A DNA stretch of 64,000 nucleotides, from the NCBI GenBank assembly GCA_027490195.1, contig JAIXYN010000032.1:1-64000 (forward strand), read 5' to 3'. The notes beneath the pieces were generated by a model. It worked only from the letters and a program-made list of their open reading frames with translations. It was not told the DNA's origin and made no database searches. The number at the start of each line of letters is the position of its first letter. Position 1 is the stretch's first letter. This stretch comes from Verrucomicrobiaceae bacterium. Its GTDB lineage: Bacteria; Verrucomicrobiota; Verrucomicrobiia; Verrucomicrobiales; Verrucomicrobiaceae. Below, one piece after another: positions 16,692 to 24,032 of this stretch. A program made the position numbers and the translations under genes.

Positions 16692-17246
16692 TTAATCCGC
16701 CTGGCGGACAAGGGTGGAATGGTATTCGACGACGTCGCCGTTCTTGGTCTGCTGCGGTGAAGCGGAGCGGTAGAGCAACTGACCAAGCGCGGCTTCAATG
16801 GCGGCAAGCTCCATGGAGACCTTGGAGCCGTTCAAATGGATGGTGAGAGCGATGTTGGCGGGCACCTGCTCATTGCGTTCGAGCGCCACCTGGGTGATGC
16901 GGGTGTCGGTCTGCACGGCACGGGCGATCTTGACGGCGATGGGCTGGATGTTGCGGGCACCTTCCATCCATTGGGCGACCTGTTCGGCCTTGGTGGCCTC
17001 GGACTCGAGATCGGATTTTTCATTCTTGAACGCGTCGCGCTCGGTTTCACTGATCGTCTGGCGCTCCTGGGCGTCTACTTTCTGCTTCAGCGCTTTTTTG
17101 TAATTGAAGTAATCCATCGTCATCACGTAGGCACTGCCGACCAGGGCCACATAAAAGATGATGGGAATGGCGCGGAACGTTGAAGGCAGACGGCGCGAGG
17201 TGTCAATGCGCGGCGTTTTGAAATCATGGCAGAGATATTCGTTCAT
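16692..17246 (-). CDS. PilN-like inner-membrane protein
   Basis: The start is set at ATG 17246 (MNEYLCHDFKTPRID), since the ORF-track start lies inside the previous gene. A short cytoplasmic tail resembles the PilM-binding segment of PilN. A helix follows (RAIPIIFYVALVGSAYVM), then a coiled coil (NYKKALKQKVDAQERQ) and a small C-terminal fold. At 184 aa it matches PilN. It is 13 bp downstream of the PilM-like gene, preserving the M-N-O order of type IV pilus operons. Confidence 0.62.
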   Translation of the reverse strand: MNEYLCHDFKTPRIDTSRRLPSTFRAIPIIFYVALVGSAYVMTMDYFNYKKALKQKVDAQERQTISETERDAFKNEKSDLESEATKAEQVAQWMEGARNIQPIAVKIARAVQTDTRITQVALERNEQVPANIALTIHLNGSKVSMELAAIEAALGQLLYRSASPQQTKNGDVVEYHSTLVRQAD

Positions 17247-17259
17247 AGGCGTGGGTGGC

Positions 17260-18129
17260 TTAATGTTCCCCGATGATGGTCCAGAGCAGATCATCCTGCG
17301 TGAGATCGGCGGCACCAACCTTCTCAAGATGCAGCATCAGTTCAGTGCGGAATTTGTTGTCATGGCCGTCGCCGACAAAGTACACGGGGCTGCCCTGAGG
17401 GACTTTGGCAAGCAGCGGGCTGATGATTTGCAGGGCGGTTTCCACGGCCTCCGGGCCAAGGCCGCTGCGGCAGCGAATATCACGCCACTGGCCTTCCTGC
17501 TGCACCAGCACCGCGAGTGAACCTTCACATGCGGCGATCAAAACGAAATCCGAAGGGGTTCCCCCCGAACTTGCGCGAAAGATGCTGAGGATCGCATGCT
17601 CCAGCATGGCAAACAGCCCACAGCATACCCGCCCCGGCTTCAGCTGGACTGTTTTGAGCACGTCTTCGGTCACCTTGACCAGTGATTCCTCTACGGCGAG
17701 CAGCAGGCTGGCGGTGGTTTCGGGATGATGGCAGATGGCATAGCGCTTGCCGCGGTCATATTTTGGACCCAGCACGGCACGCGGGTTGGTGCGCAGCAGA
17801 TTCACGGAGTTGTCACCGCGCATGAGGTTGTTTTCGAGGCTGATGATGAAGCGGTGGTTCACAGAAACGGAGCACCAGCCTCCATCCGCCATGCCACGCC
17901 ATTCTTCGCCTTTCAGCGGGGCGGTGTCGGGGAGTTCGCCATCCTGGGAACCACTGTCCTCAAAGCGTCCGCGTTTGTTGACAGAACGCCAGCTCACCGA
18001 GCCGCGGCTGACATTGATAAGAAGAGATTTGCGAGCTTCATAGCGTTTTGACCACGGGACTGCGGAGTCGTCGGGGTCGGCTTTGAAAGCGGCGAAGCTC
18101 AGGACAGATTTGATTTCATCCAACAGCAT
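17260..18129 (-). CDS. PilM/GspL-position protein, divergent
   Basis: A soluble 289-aa protein without a signal peptide or helix. Segments such as RGSVSWRSVNK and DFVLIAACEGSLAVLVQQEG are consistent with an actin-like fold of the PilM type, but classical ATP-binding motifs are not clear. It precedes PilN-, PilO- and PilP-position genes, the standard PilM place. It overlaps the ATPase gene upstream by 14 bp. The call is by context; it might be an inactive scaffold. Confidence 0.45.
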   Translation of the reverse strand: MLLDEIKSVLSFAAFKADPDDSAVPWSKRYEARKSLLINVSRGSVSWRSVNKRGRFEDSGSQDGELPDTAPLKGEEWRGMADGGWCSVSVNHRFIISLENNLMRGDNSVNLLRTNPRAVLGPKYDRGKRYAICHHPETTASLLLAVEESLVKVTEDVLKTVQLKPGRVCCGLFAMLEHAILSIFRASSGGTPSDFVLIAACEGSLAVLVQQEGQWRDIRCRSGLGPEAVETALQIISPLLAKVPQGSPVYFVGDGHDNKFRTELMLHLEKVGAADLTQDDLLWTIIGEH

Positions 18130-19180
18130 AAATTGAGGTCAGTTGTTCTTTGGAAAGGAAGTCGTACACCTCATGTTCGGTGTAGCCGGTTTTGCGTGCG
18201 GTGGAAGGCTTCCAGCCGTCGGCCATACGCATGTTTAAACAGCGTTCGAAGCTCACCATGCCGCGGGTGAAACCTGCCTCCAGCTCCTGGTCCAGGTTCT
18301 TGAACTCACCACGGCGGATCATGCCGCAAACCGAATCATAAGGAAGCAGCAGCTCGTGAATGGGAAAACGTTTGCCCTTGGCTTCGTCAAAGAGCAGGCG
18401 CTGACAGAGAATGCCGCGAATGGAGTCCGCGAAGGAGAGCATGGCGTTTTCCATGCGGTCGCTTGGGATGAGCTTGAGATAGCGCTGAACTGTCTGAGCG
18501 GCGGATGACGTGTGCAGGGTGGCCACGACGACGTGGCCGGTTTCGGCAGCTTGCAGGGCGATTTCCGCCGTTTCGCCGTCACGAATTTCTCCCACGAGGA
18601 TCACGTCGGGTGCTTGGCGGAGGGCGGCACGCAGGGATTTGTTGAAGTCCAGTTCATCCGTGCCGATTTCACGTTGAGAGACCAACGAGGGGATGCCGGA
18701 GGGATAGACGAATTCGATGGGATCCTCAAAGGTGAGCACGTGTTCCTGGCGGCGTTTGGCGCGCTCAAGAATCATGGAGGCAATGGTCGTTGATTTACCA
18801 GAGCCCGTGGCACCGCAGACGAGAAAGAGGCCGTTTTTCGCCTCCAGGAACGCCTTGATGGCGGGTGGCGGCACCATCAGCTTGCTGATGTCAGGAATGC
18901 TTTCTGGGAGCAGACGCAGGACCCAGCGTGGACGTCCCCGTGTGACCATGCGGTTGACACGATAACGGCGCGGTCCGAGCTGAAGCGCGTAGTCGATGCA
19001 GCCTGCGGTGAACTCCAGCGGGCGTTCCGGCTGATAGATGAAGGAGTCATAAAAGAGCTTGCCGTTGCGCTTATAAGTCAGCGCTTCCCAGGGTGTGACA
19101 TAGAAGTCGCTGACCCCCGAATCCTTCGACAGGTGAAGCATCCGGTAACCAAGCTGACTGCGTTCGTGAATGTCTTCCAT
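18116..19180 (-). CDS. pilT-like: PilT/GspE-family secretion ATPase, PilT-like
   Basis: The hexameric motor of the system. Walker A GATGSGKSTT lies near residue 127. The Asp box LTFEDPIEF, Walker B PDVILVGEIRDGE and His box VVATLHTSS follow. At 354 aa it has PilT length and lacks the long N-terminal domain of PilB/GspE and their tetracysteine zinc site. PilT normally drives retraction. Here it is the only ATPase in the operon, so either a PilB partner is encoded elsewhere or this short ATPase powers assembly. Confidence 0.85.
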   Translation of the reverse strand: MEDIHERSQLGYRMLHLSKDSGVSDFYVTPWEALTYKRNGKLFYDSFIYQPERPLEFTAGCIDYALQLGPRRYRVNRMVTRGRPRWVLRLLPESIPDISKLMVPPPAIKAFLEAKNGLFLVCGATGSGKSTTIASMILERAKRRQEHVLTFEDPIEFVYPSGIPSLVSQREIGTDELDFNKSLRAALRQAPDVILVGEIRDGETAEIALQAAETGHVVVATLHTSSAAQTVQRYLKLIPSDRMENAMLSFADSIRGILCQRLLFDEAKGKRFPIHELLLPYDSVCGMIRRGEFKNLDQELEAGFTRGMVSFERCLNMRMADGWKPSTARKTGYTEHEVYDFLSKEQLTSIYAVG

Positions 19181-19186
19181 GGTGTT

Positions 19187-20770
19187 TTAGTAGTTGCTGG
19201 TGAAGCGTGCGCGCAGTTCCACTGCCGCGTTGGCGCCTTCATAGACGTGGAGGTTGTTGCCCTGGACGACACTTGAGGTGGAGTCCTTTGACACCCATGA
19301 AAGCTCCAGACGATACTGGACCCCGTCGATGGTGATCGTGAAATCCGTGGTTGGGTTGATCAATTGGACGATGTCAGCACTTGCGAGACGATCACTGGTG
19401 TTGGTGGTGCTGACGAGACCCAGATTGATGTAGGTGGTGACACTGATCGAGGGCTGCGTCAGTCTCAGATTGACGGTGAGTGTGACACCCGTGGCCTCGC
19501 TGTTGTAGAAGGTGGTGCCGTTCAAAATCTGCATGGCTCCAAAATCAAACCAGGTGTTGGGAGTGATGGTGTCAAAGCTCTCAGGAGTGAAGCTCAAGGA
19601 ATTTTCAACTCCTGCATCGAGGTAGGTGCCATTGCCGAGATCGAGTTTGGTGTTGCCGGATTTAAAACTGGAAGTGGTGCCGCTGTTCTGAATACTGGTG
19701 ACTAGATTTGAACCGCCAAGGGCGTTGCCCCAGCTGCCTTCTCCCGTTCCGCTGAAACCGCTGGTGAGGCGGTAGTATGTCTGGGTGTTGATCAAACTGG
19801 TGGCGTATTCGGCAGGACGCGTCGTTTGATTGCGTGCCTGCAGACTCATCGCAGGAATCACGGGGATGCTGCTGCCGGTATATTCCTGCCAGGCTCCGCC
19901 ATTGATGCTGTACATCAGCTTGGAGACCTCGGCAGGGGCACTTGAGCTGATGGAGACTGTCGTTGGGAAACTGCTGAATGCAAAGGTGCCACCAACAGGG
20001 GTGATGAGAGGAATCGGCAAAAGTGCCATAGTGGGCTGGTCCGGATCGCCGCCACCACTACCGCCGCCCCCGCCACTGCCCCCACCAGAGTCTGTTGGAG
20101 GATTCGACGAACCATCCGCTGTTTCATCCGGATCGAATCCAGCGGTGGGAGCTGGCGACATGAAAGGCTGTGGATCTAAATAATTGGCAGTGGGGTTTGA
20201 CACTGAGGAGCCCCAGACCCAGCCGGTTTTAGCTGAATTAAAAGAGACAACGGATTTGGTGCGGTTTTCGGTGCCGAAGTCGGCACTCACAAGGCTTTCA
20301 TCCAGATAAAAATCAGACACCGCACTGCCGGAGGCTTGGCGAATGACAAAGCGTTGTTTTACGCGGTCCCAGAAGGCTCGCGGATTGTTGGAATTGTCAG
20401 GCTTGGTGGTTATTTGTGCCCGCAACCGTACATCCAGCAGTTTTCCTGAAGCAATGCCCACATGCTGTTGCCACTCTGACTGAGGGCGAGAGCGTTTCAT
20501 TTTGTCGAGCACCGTCTGGGGATTGGTCAGACCTGCCAAACTGCCGCCATCTGCCACGTAGAGGGCCACCATTTGATTCAGTGTGGCGGTGTCCGACAGA
20601 AGCTTGGCCACGCGTGCGGAATCAGAGTCATCCGTGAGGAGGGCTGCTCCCGTTCCGACAATCACTCCAATTATGGAGATCATGATGATCAGTTCGAGCA
20701 ACGAAAATCCGCCACGCCAGTGTGAACTGCGTACATCTGAACGGAAAGCTGAGACTCTAGCGGCCATCAT
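19187..20770 (-). CDS. Giant prepilin-like protein with choice-of-anchor K-like C-terminal domain
   Basis: The N-terminal prepilin motif is RGG|FSLLELIIMISIIGVIVG with Glu at +5, then a pilin helix to about residue 95. A Gly/Ser/Pro-rich hinge (about 205-245, containing GGGSGGGGGSGGG) leads to a beta-rich module. The last 200 residues (SGFSGTGEGSWGN onward) resemble choice-of-anchor K domains of exported proteins. At 527 aa it is about three times pilin size, so it may be a tip adhesin. It is first in the operon, 178 bp from the divergent secretin gene. The ATG at 20767 is an alternative start. Confidence 0.7.
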   Translation of the reverse strand: MMAARVSAFRSDVRSSHWRGGFSLLELIIMISIIGVIVGTGAALLTDDSDSARVAKLLSDTATLNQMVALYVADGGSLAGLTNPQTVLDKMKRSRPQSEWQQHVGIASGKLLDVRLRAQITTKPDNSNNPRAFWDRVKQRFVIRQASGSAVSDFYLDESLVSADFGTENRTKSVVSFNSAKTGWVWGSSVSNPTANYLDPQPFMSPAPTAGFDPDETADGSSNPPTDSGGGSGGGGGSGGGDPDQPTMALLPIPLITPVGGTFAFSSFPTTVSISSSAPAEVSKLMYSINGGAWQEYTGSSIPVIPAMSLQARNQTTRPAEYATSLINTQTYYRLTSGFSGTGEGSWGNALGGSNLVTSIQNSGTTSSFKSGNTKLDLGNGTYLDAGVENSLSFTPESFDTITPNTWFDFGAMQILNGTTFYNSEATGVTLTVNLRLTQPSISVTTYINLGLVSTTNTSDRLASADIVQLINPTTDFTITIDGVQYRLELSWVSKDSTSSVVQGNNLHVYEGANAAVELRARFTSNY

Positions 20771-20779
20771 TGATGTTGT

Positions 20780-20808
20780 ACTAAATATTTAAAAGTCCCT
20801 AAATTCAA
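20780..20808 (-). promoter_or_regulatory. Predicted promoter of the pilus/secretion operon
   Basis: On the minus strand TTGAAT (20808-20803) and TTTAGT (20785-20780) are spaced 17 bp apart and end 9 nt before the ATG at 20770. The boxes are weaker than consensus (4/6 each). The geometry matches the other three promoters called in this window. Confidence 0.4.
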
Positions 20809-20910
20809 GGAGAAGATATGGAAAATATAAATAGTATGAATAAAAATGTTCAAACGGCTAAATATTCGGCATGAAACATAAAATCAATACACTTCACTGA
20901 TAAATGATGT

Positions 20911-20939
20911 TTGATTTGTAATACTATTGCGGGTATAAT
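20911..20939 (+). promoter_or_regulatory. Predicted sigma-70 promoter of the secretin gene
   Basis: TTGATT (20911-20916) and a perfect TATAAT (20934-20939) are spaced 17 bp, and nine bases separate the -10 box from ATG 20949. The surrounding 178-bp divergent intergenic region is strongly AT-rich. No Shine-Dalgarno sequence fits in the predicted 3-nt leader. Confidence 0.65.
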
Positions 20940-20948
20940 TTCCATAAT

Positions 20949-22982
20949 ATGCGTCATTTCATTGCACGAATCCAGCTCAATCTCCTGATTGGCCTCGTTT
21001 TGACGAGCCTATCGGGCACGACGGTGTGCGCTCAGTTCAACCAGAGCACTCTGCACATGATGTCGCCCGAGAATGAAATGGAGGCGAGCAGACTTCGATC
21101 AGCAGCGCCCCAACAGTATGACTTTTCAAAGGCCATGCTGAGTGATGTGCTGCGCTTTCTTGCGACCGACGCTGGAATTTCGTTCTTTTCGCTGCCTGAT
21201 GACAGTACCGATGGCACTCGTCTGATCACGTTTTCCATTAAATCCAGTCCGTTCCAAGTGCTTGAAACTTTGTGCAAAGCCAACGGACTTGCCATCATTC
21301 CCGACAACGGCATCTGGTACATTCGACCTGCGGATGATCGTGAGCTCATCGGCAAATCCTATGAGATCAAGAACAATGCAGTGGAGCTTGTTGAACGTGT
21401 CAATACCGGTACGGCTTCTTCATCCTCAGGATCCGGTGGTGGTGGTGGCGGTGGCGGAATCAGCGGAGCGGGTGTTGGGATGGATCTCCAGGGAACCAGC
21501 CAGACCTTTTCAGTCAAACGCAGCGAAGTGATCAATGACATCCGCACTTTGCTGGGCCTGCCACCAGAAGAAATGGATGGTGGACAGGCTGCCGCTGGCA
21601 TGGCTGGGCAGGGCGTCTCCGGTACGGATGAGAATGCCGCGCGGGCCATGAACTCAAATGAGATGAGCTCGGTGCGGAAACCCAAGGTGATCTGGAAATC
21701 TGATTCCAACACGCTCTACATCGTTGCAACGCGTCTCCAGCACCTGTGGGTGGAGGGCTACATCGCTGCGGCTGACAAACCGCAAACGATGATCGCCGTC
21801 GAGGTGAAATTCATTGAAACTTCGCGTGATCCTTCGCGTGAATTTGGCATCGACTGGACCGGCACGCTCGAGACTGGAAACTTTCGGCAGGTCAAAGATA
21901 CAAGCACTGAGACCGATGCCGTCACAGGGCTGCCGGTGACAACGATCAACTACAACAACGTACCGACTACTGGTGGTTACCGCACCGACCTCGCCAATTT
22001 GCTGACTGGCGCGAACCTCAACAATGTGGGCGCTACACTTGGATTTCCAGCCACCAGCATCCTGAGTGCGCAGGATGTGAATGTGAAACTGCGGGCAATG
22101 ATGCGCGATCAGGAAACTAACACCACGTCCTATCCCAGAATGGTCACTCTGAGCAACCGCGAGGTGGCCATCCGCGCAGTGGTGAACCAGCCAGTGCTGG
22201 ACGCCAGCTCCACGGCGAGTTCAGGCACCATCGGTGCCACCACCACGACCAAGGTCGCCTATCTGCCGATCGGCACGGTGTTGAACATCCTGCCCAAGCG
22301 CATGCAGGGGGAAAAGGTGCTGCTCAACATGGCGGTCACCGTCTCCAGCATCATTGGCACGCAGGTCATTTCTGGCAATCCGTATCCCGTTGCTTCGTCA
22401 CGTGTTTACAGCGCACCGGTGGAGATTGATTCGGGCTACACCGTCGCTGTGGGCGGACTGGATGAGGCCACTGAAAAAGAGGCCGAAGCAGGGGTGCCCT
22501 TCCTGAGCAAGATCCCAGGTCTGAAGTGGCTCTTCGATTACAAGAGCCGGAGCAAAAATCACAAGAGCCTCATGCTCTTCATCACTCCGACGATCATTGA
22601 TGGCCGCAACGGCGGCCTGCCTGCGGAGCCGCAGTCAGTCGTGCCACTGAAGCCTCACCTTGCCGGCAAGCCGAAGGTCGATACCTACAGCGGCGCGCTG
22701 GTCGGTGGCAGCAGTGCGCTACCCAAGACGGTGGAATACCTCTCGCGTGAAGCTGAGATCCTCGGCAACACCATCAAGGAGAGCCGGATCACGCCTGAAG
22801 TCAGACAGAAGCTCAAGGAACTCAAAATCGCCGTCTCACGTGTTGAAGAACAATGTGAGAACATGAAGCTCTCTGAACCGGCGCAGTTTGCCATGATTGA
22901 GCAGCATCAGCAGATGCTTGGAGCCATCCTCAAACGCCTTGAGTCGTTCGCGAGCATCCTGTTCAAGAAGGAGCACTTCTGA
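20949..22982 (+). CDS. Secretin (PilQ/GspD-like outer-membrane channel)
   Basis: The outer-membrane gated channel of the system. A signal peptide (residues 1-28, ending VCA|Q) is followed by a STN/N0-like segment (FSKAMLSDVLRFLATDAGISF) and N-domains. A Gly/Ser-rich linker (near 160-175) precedes the C-terminal secretin domain. That domain ends with VPFLSKIPGLKWLFDYKSRS and LMLFITPTII, both diagnostic. A C-terminal helical extension of about 110 residues follows. It is divergent from the pilus operon. The stop codon TGA shares TGATCA with the convergent ThuA gene. Confidence 0.88.
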   Translation: MRHFIARIQLNLLIGLVLTSLSGTTVCAQFNQSTLHMMSPENEMEASRLRSAAPQQYDFSKAMLSDVLRFLATDAGISFFSLPDDSTDGTRLITFSIKSSPFQVLETLCKANGLAIIPDNGIWYIRPADDRELIGKSYEIKNNAVELVERVNTGTASSSSGSGGGGGGGGISGAGVGMDLQGTSQTFSVKRSEVINDIRTLLGLPPEEMDGGQAAAGMAGQGVSGTDENAARAMNSNEMSSVRKPKVIWKSDSNTLYIVATRLQHLWVEGYIAAADKPQTMIAVEVKFIETSRDPSREFGIDWTGTLETGNFRQVKDTSTETDAVTGLPVTTINYNNVPTTGGYRTDLANLLTGANLNNVGATLGFPATSILSAQDVNVKLRAMMRDQETNTTSYPRMVTLSNREVAIRAVVNQPVLDASSTASSGTIGATTTTKVAYLPIGTVLNILPKRMQGEKVLLNMAVTVSSIIGTQVISGNPYPVASSRVYSAPVEIDSGYTVAVGGLDEATEKEAEAGVPFLSKIPGLKWLFDYKSRSKNHKSLMLFITPTIIDGRNGGLPAEPQSVVPLKPHLAGKPKVDTYSGALVGGSSALPKTVEYLSREAEILGNTIKESRITPEVRQKLKELKIAVSRVEEQCENMKLSEPAQFAMIEQHQQMLGAILKRLESFASILFKKEHF

Positions 22983-23957
22983 TCAGCGTGCCGCCATGCG
23001 CTGAAACACGCGGGGTGTTTCGCTGCTGGCATTCTTGGGTTTGGGAGCAGGTTTCGGATCCAGATTCTGCGTCAGCGCTTCAGGGGACACGACCGATTCG
23101 ACTCCGTTTTCAGGAACCTTGACCTTCGCCACCCACAGCAGTGCGTTGAGCACTGTCTTGCGCACGTTGTCATTGCCCCAGTTGGCGTGAAAATGACCGC
23201 CGGTGAAGCCGAAGCCACGGCCACCGTCGGCGCGCTCGATCGTCCACATGGTCGTTTCAGGGTTGCCTTTTTCTGCCTGGATGTGGGCATAGGGACCCTT
23301 TGGCGCTACGTAGGGGCCGTCACGCGTGGCGTCACTTGGCACGGCGACCAGGATGGGCGCAAACTTCACCGCACCATCAGCAATCGGCGCGACTCCATGA
23401 CCGAAGGCCGGGCGGAAGCGCATGTGAATGTACCATTCATCTTTGGTGGCGAAGGGCTGCACTCCGTTTGAGATGGGGTGTTTTGGCAGGGCTGTGTAGC
23501 TAGCGTCCCAGATGGGGTTGCAGGAATAGGCGTTCTCATAATAACCTCCGAGCCATTCTTGAAACTCCTTGCCTGCCTGACCTGCCACCACTTCGACGCC
23601 GTAGTGCATGCAGCCAAAGCCGACGCCTCTGGTGATCAGCTTGCGCAAAGTTTCGGTGTGCCCGTCCACCACGGCGGGGTGCCTGCCGCCACCGTCAGCG
23701 TATATGACCACTGCATCCGCGTCTTCGAAGTTTTTTTCGTCGCTCACCCAGCCCATTTCGTGGCGGTCCACAACCAGATTTGGCACGTTCTTCAGGCATT
23801 GCTCCAGCAGCATCGTGCCGGCACGGAACTCATGCATGCCTGGCGGATGCGATGGCTTGCCGGCGATGAAAACGAGCTTCTGTTTTCCATCCGGCGTGAC
23901 GGCCTGGAGTGAAACAGCGGTGGCGAAGAGGACGGTGAGCAGTTGTGCTGGCTTCAT
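22983..23957 (-). CDS. Exported ThuA-domain protein
   Basis: A class I glutamine-amidotransferase-like fold of the ThuA family, common in Planctomycetes and Verrucomicrobia beside sugar-catabolic genes. A signal peptide (about residues 1-19, SLQA) is followed by KLVFIAGKPSHPPGMHEF, a typical ThuA start. The core continues with DAVVIYADGGGRHP and GVGFGCMHYGVEV, and the C-terminal GFGFTGGHFHANWGND motif is present. At 324 aa it is full length. The biochemical function is unproven for the family. It lies downstream of the DUF1553 gene on the same strand. Confidence 0.82.
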   Translation of the reverse strand: MKPAQLLTVLFATAVSLQAVTPDGKQKLVFIAGKPSHPPGMHEFRAGTMLLEQCLKNVPNLVVDRHEMGWVSDEKNFEDADAVVIYADGGGRHPAVVDGHTETLRKLITRGVGFGCMHYGVEVVAGQAGKEFQEWLGGYYENAYSCNPIWDASYTALPKHPISNGVQPFATKDEWYIHMRFRPAFGHGVAPIADGAVKFAPILVAVPSDATRDGPYVAPKGPYAHIQAEKGNPETTMWTIERADGGRGFGFTGGHFHANWGNDNVRKTVLNALLWVAKVKVPENGVESVVSPEALTQNLDPKPAPKPKNASSETPRVFQRMAAR

Positions 23958-24032
23958 AAGTTGAGTGGAATCTCTCTCATCATTCCCAGCCTCCGCTTCA
24001 AATCAAGAGCCGAAGCCATGGATGATGGAGCG

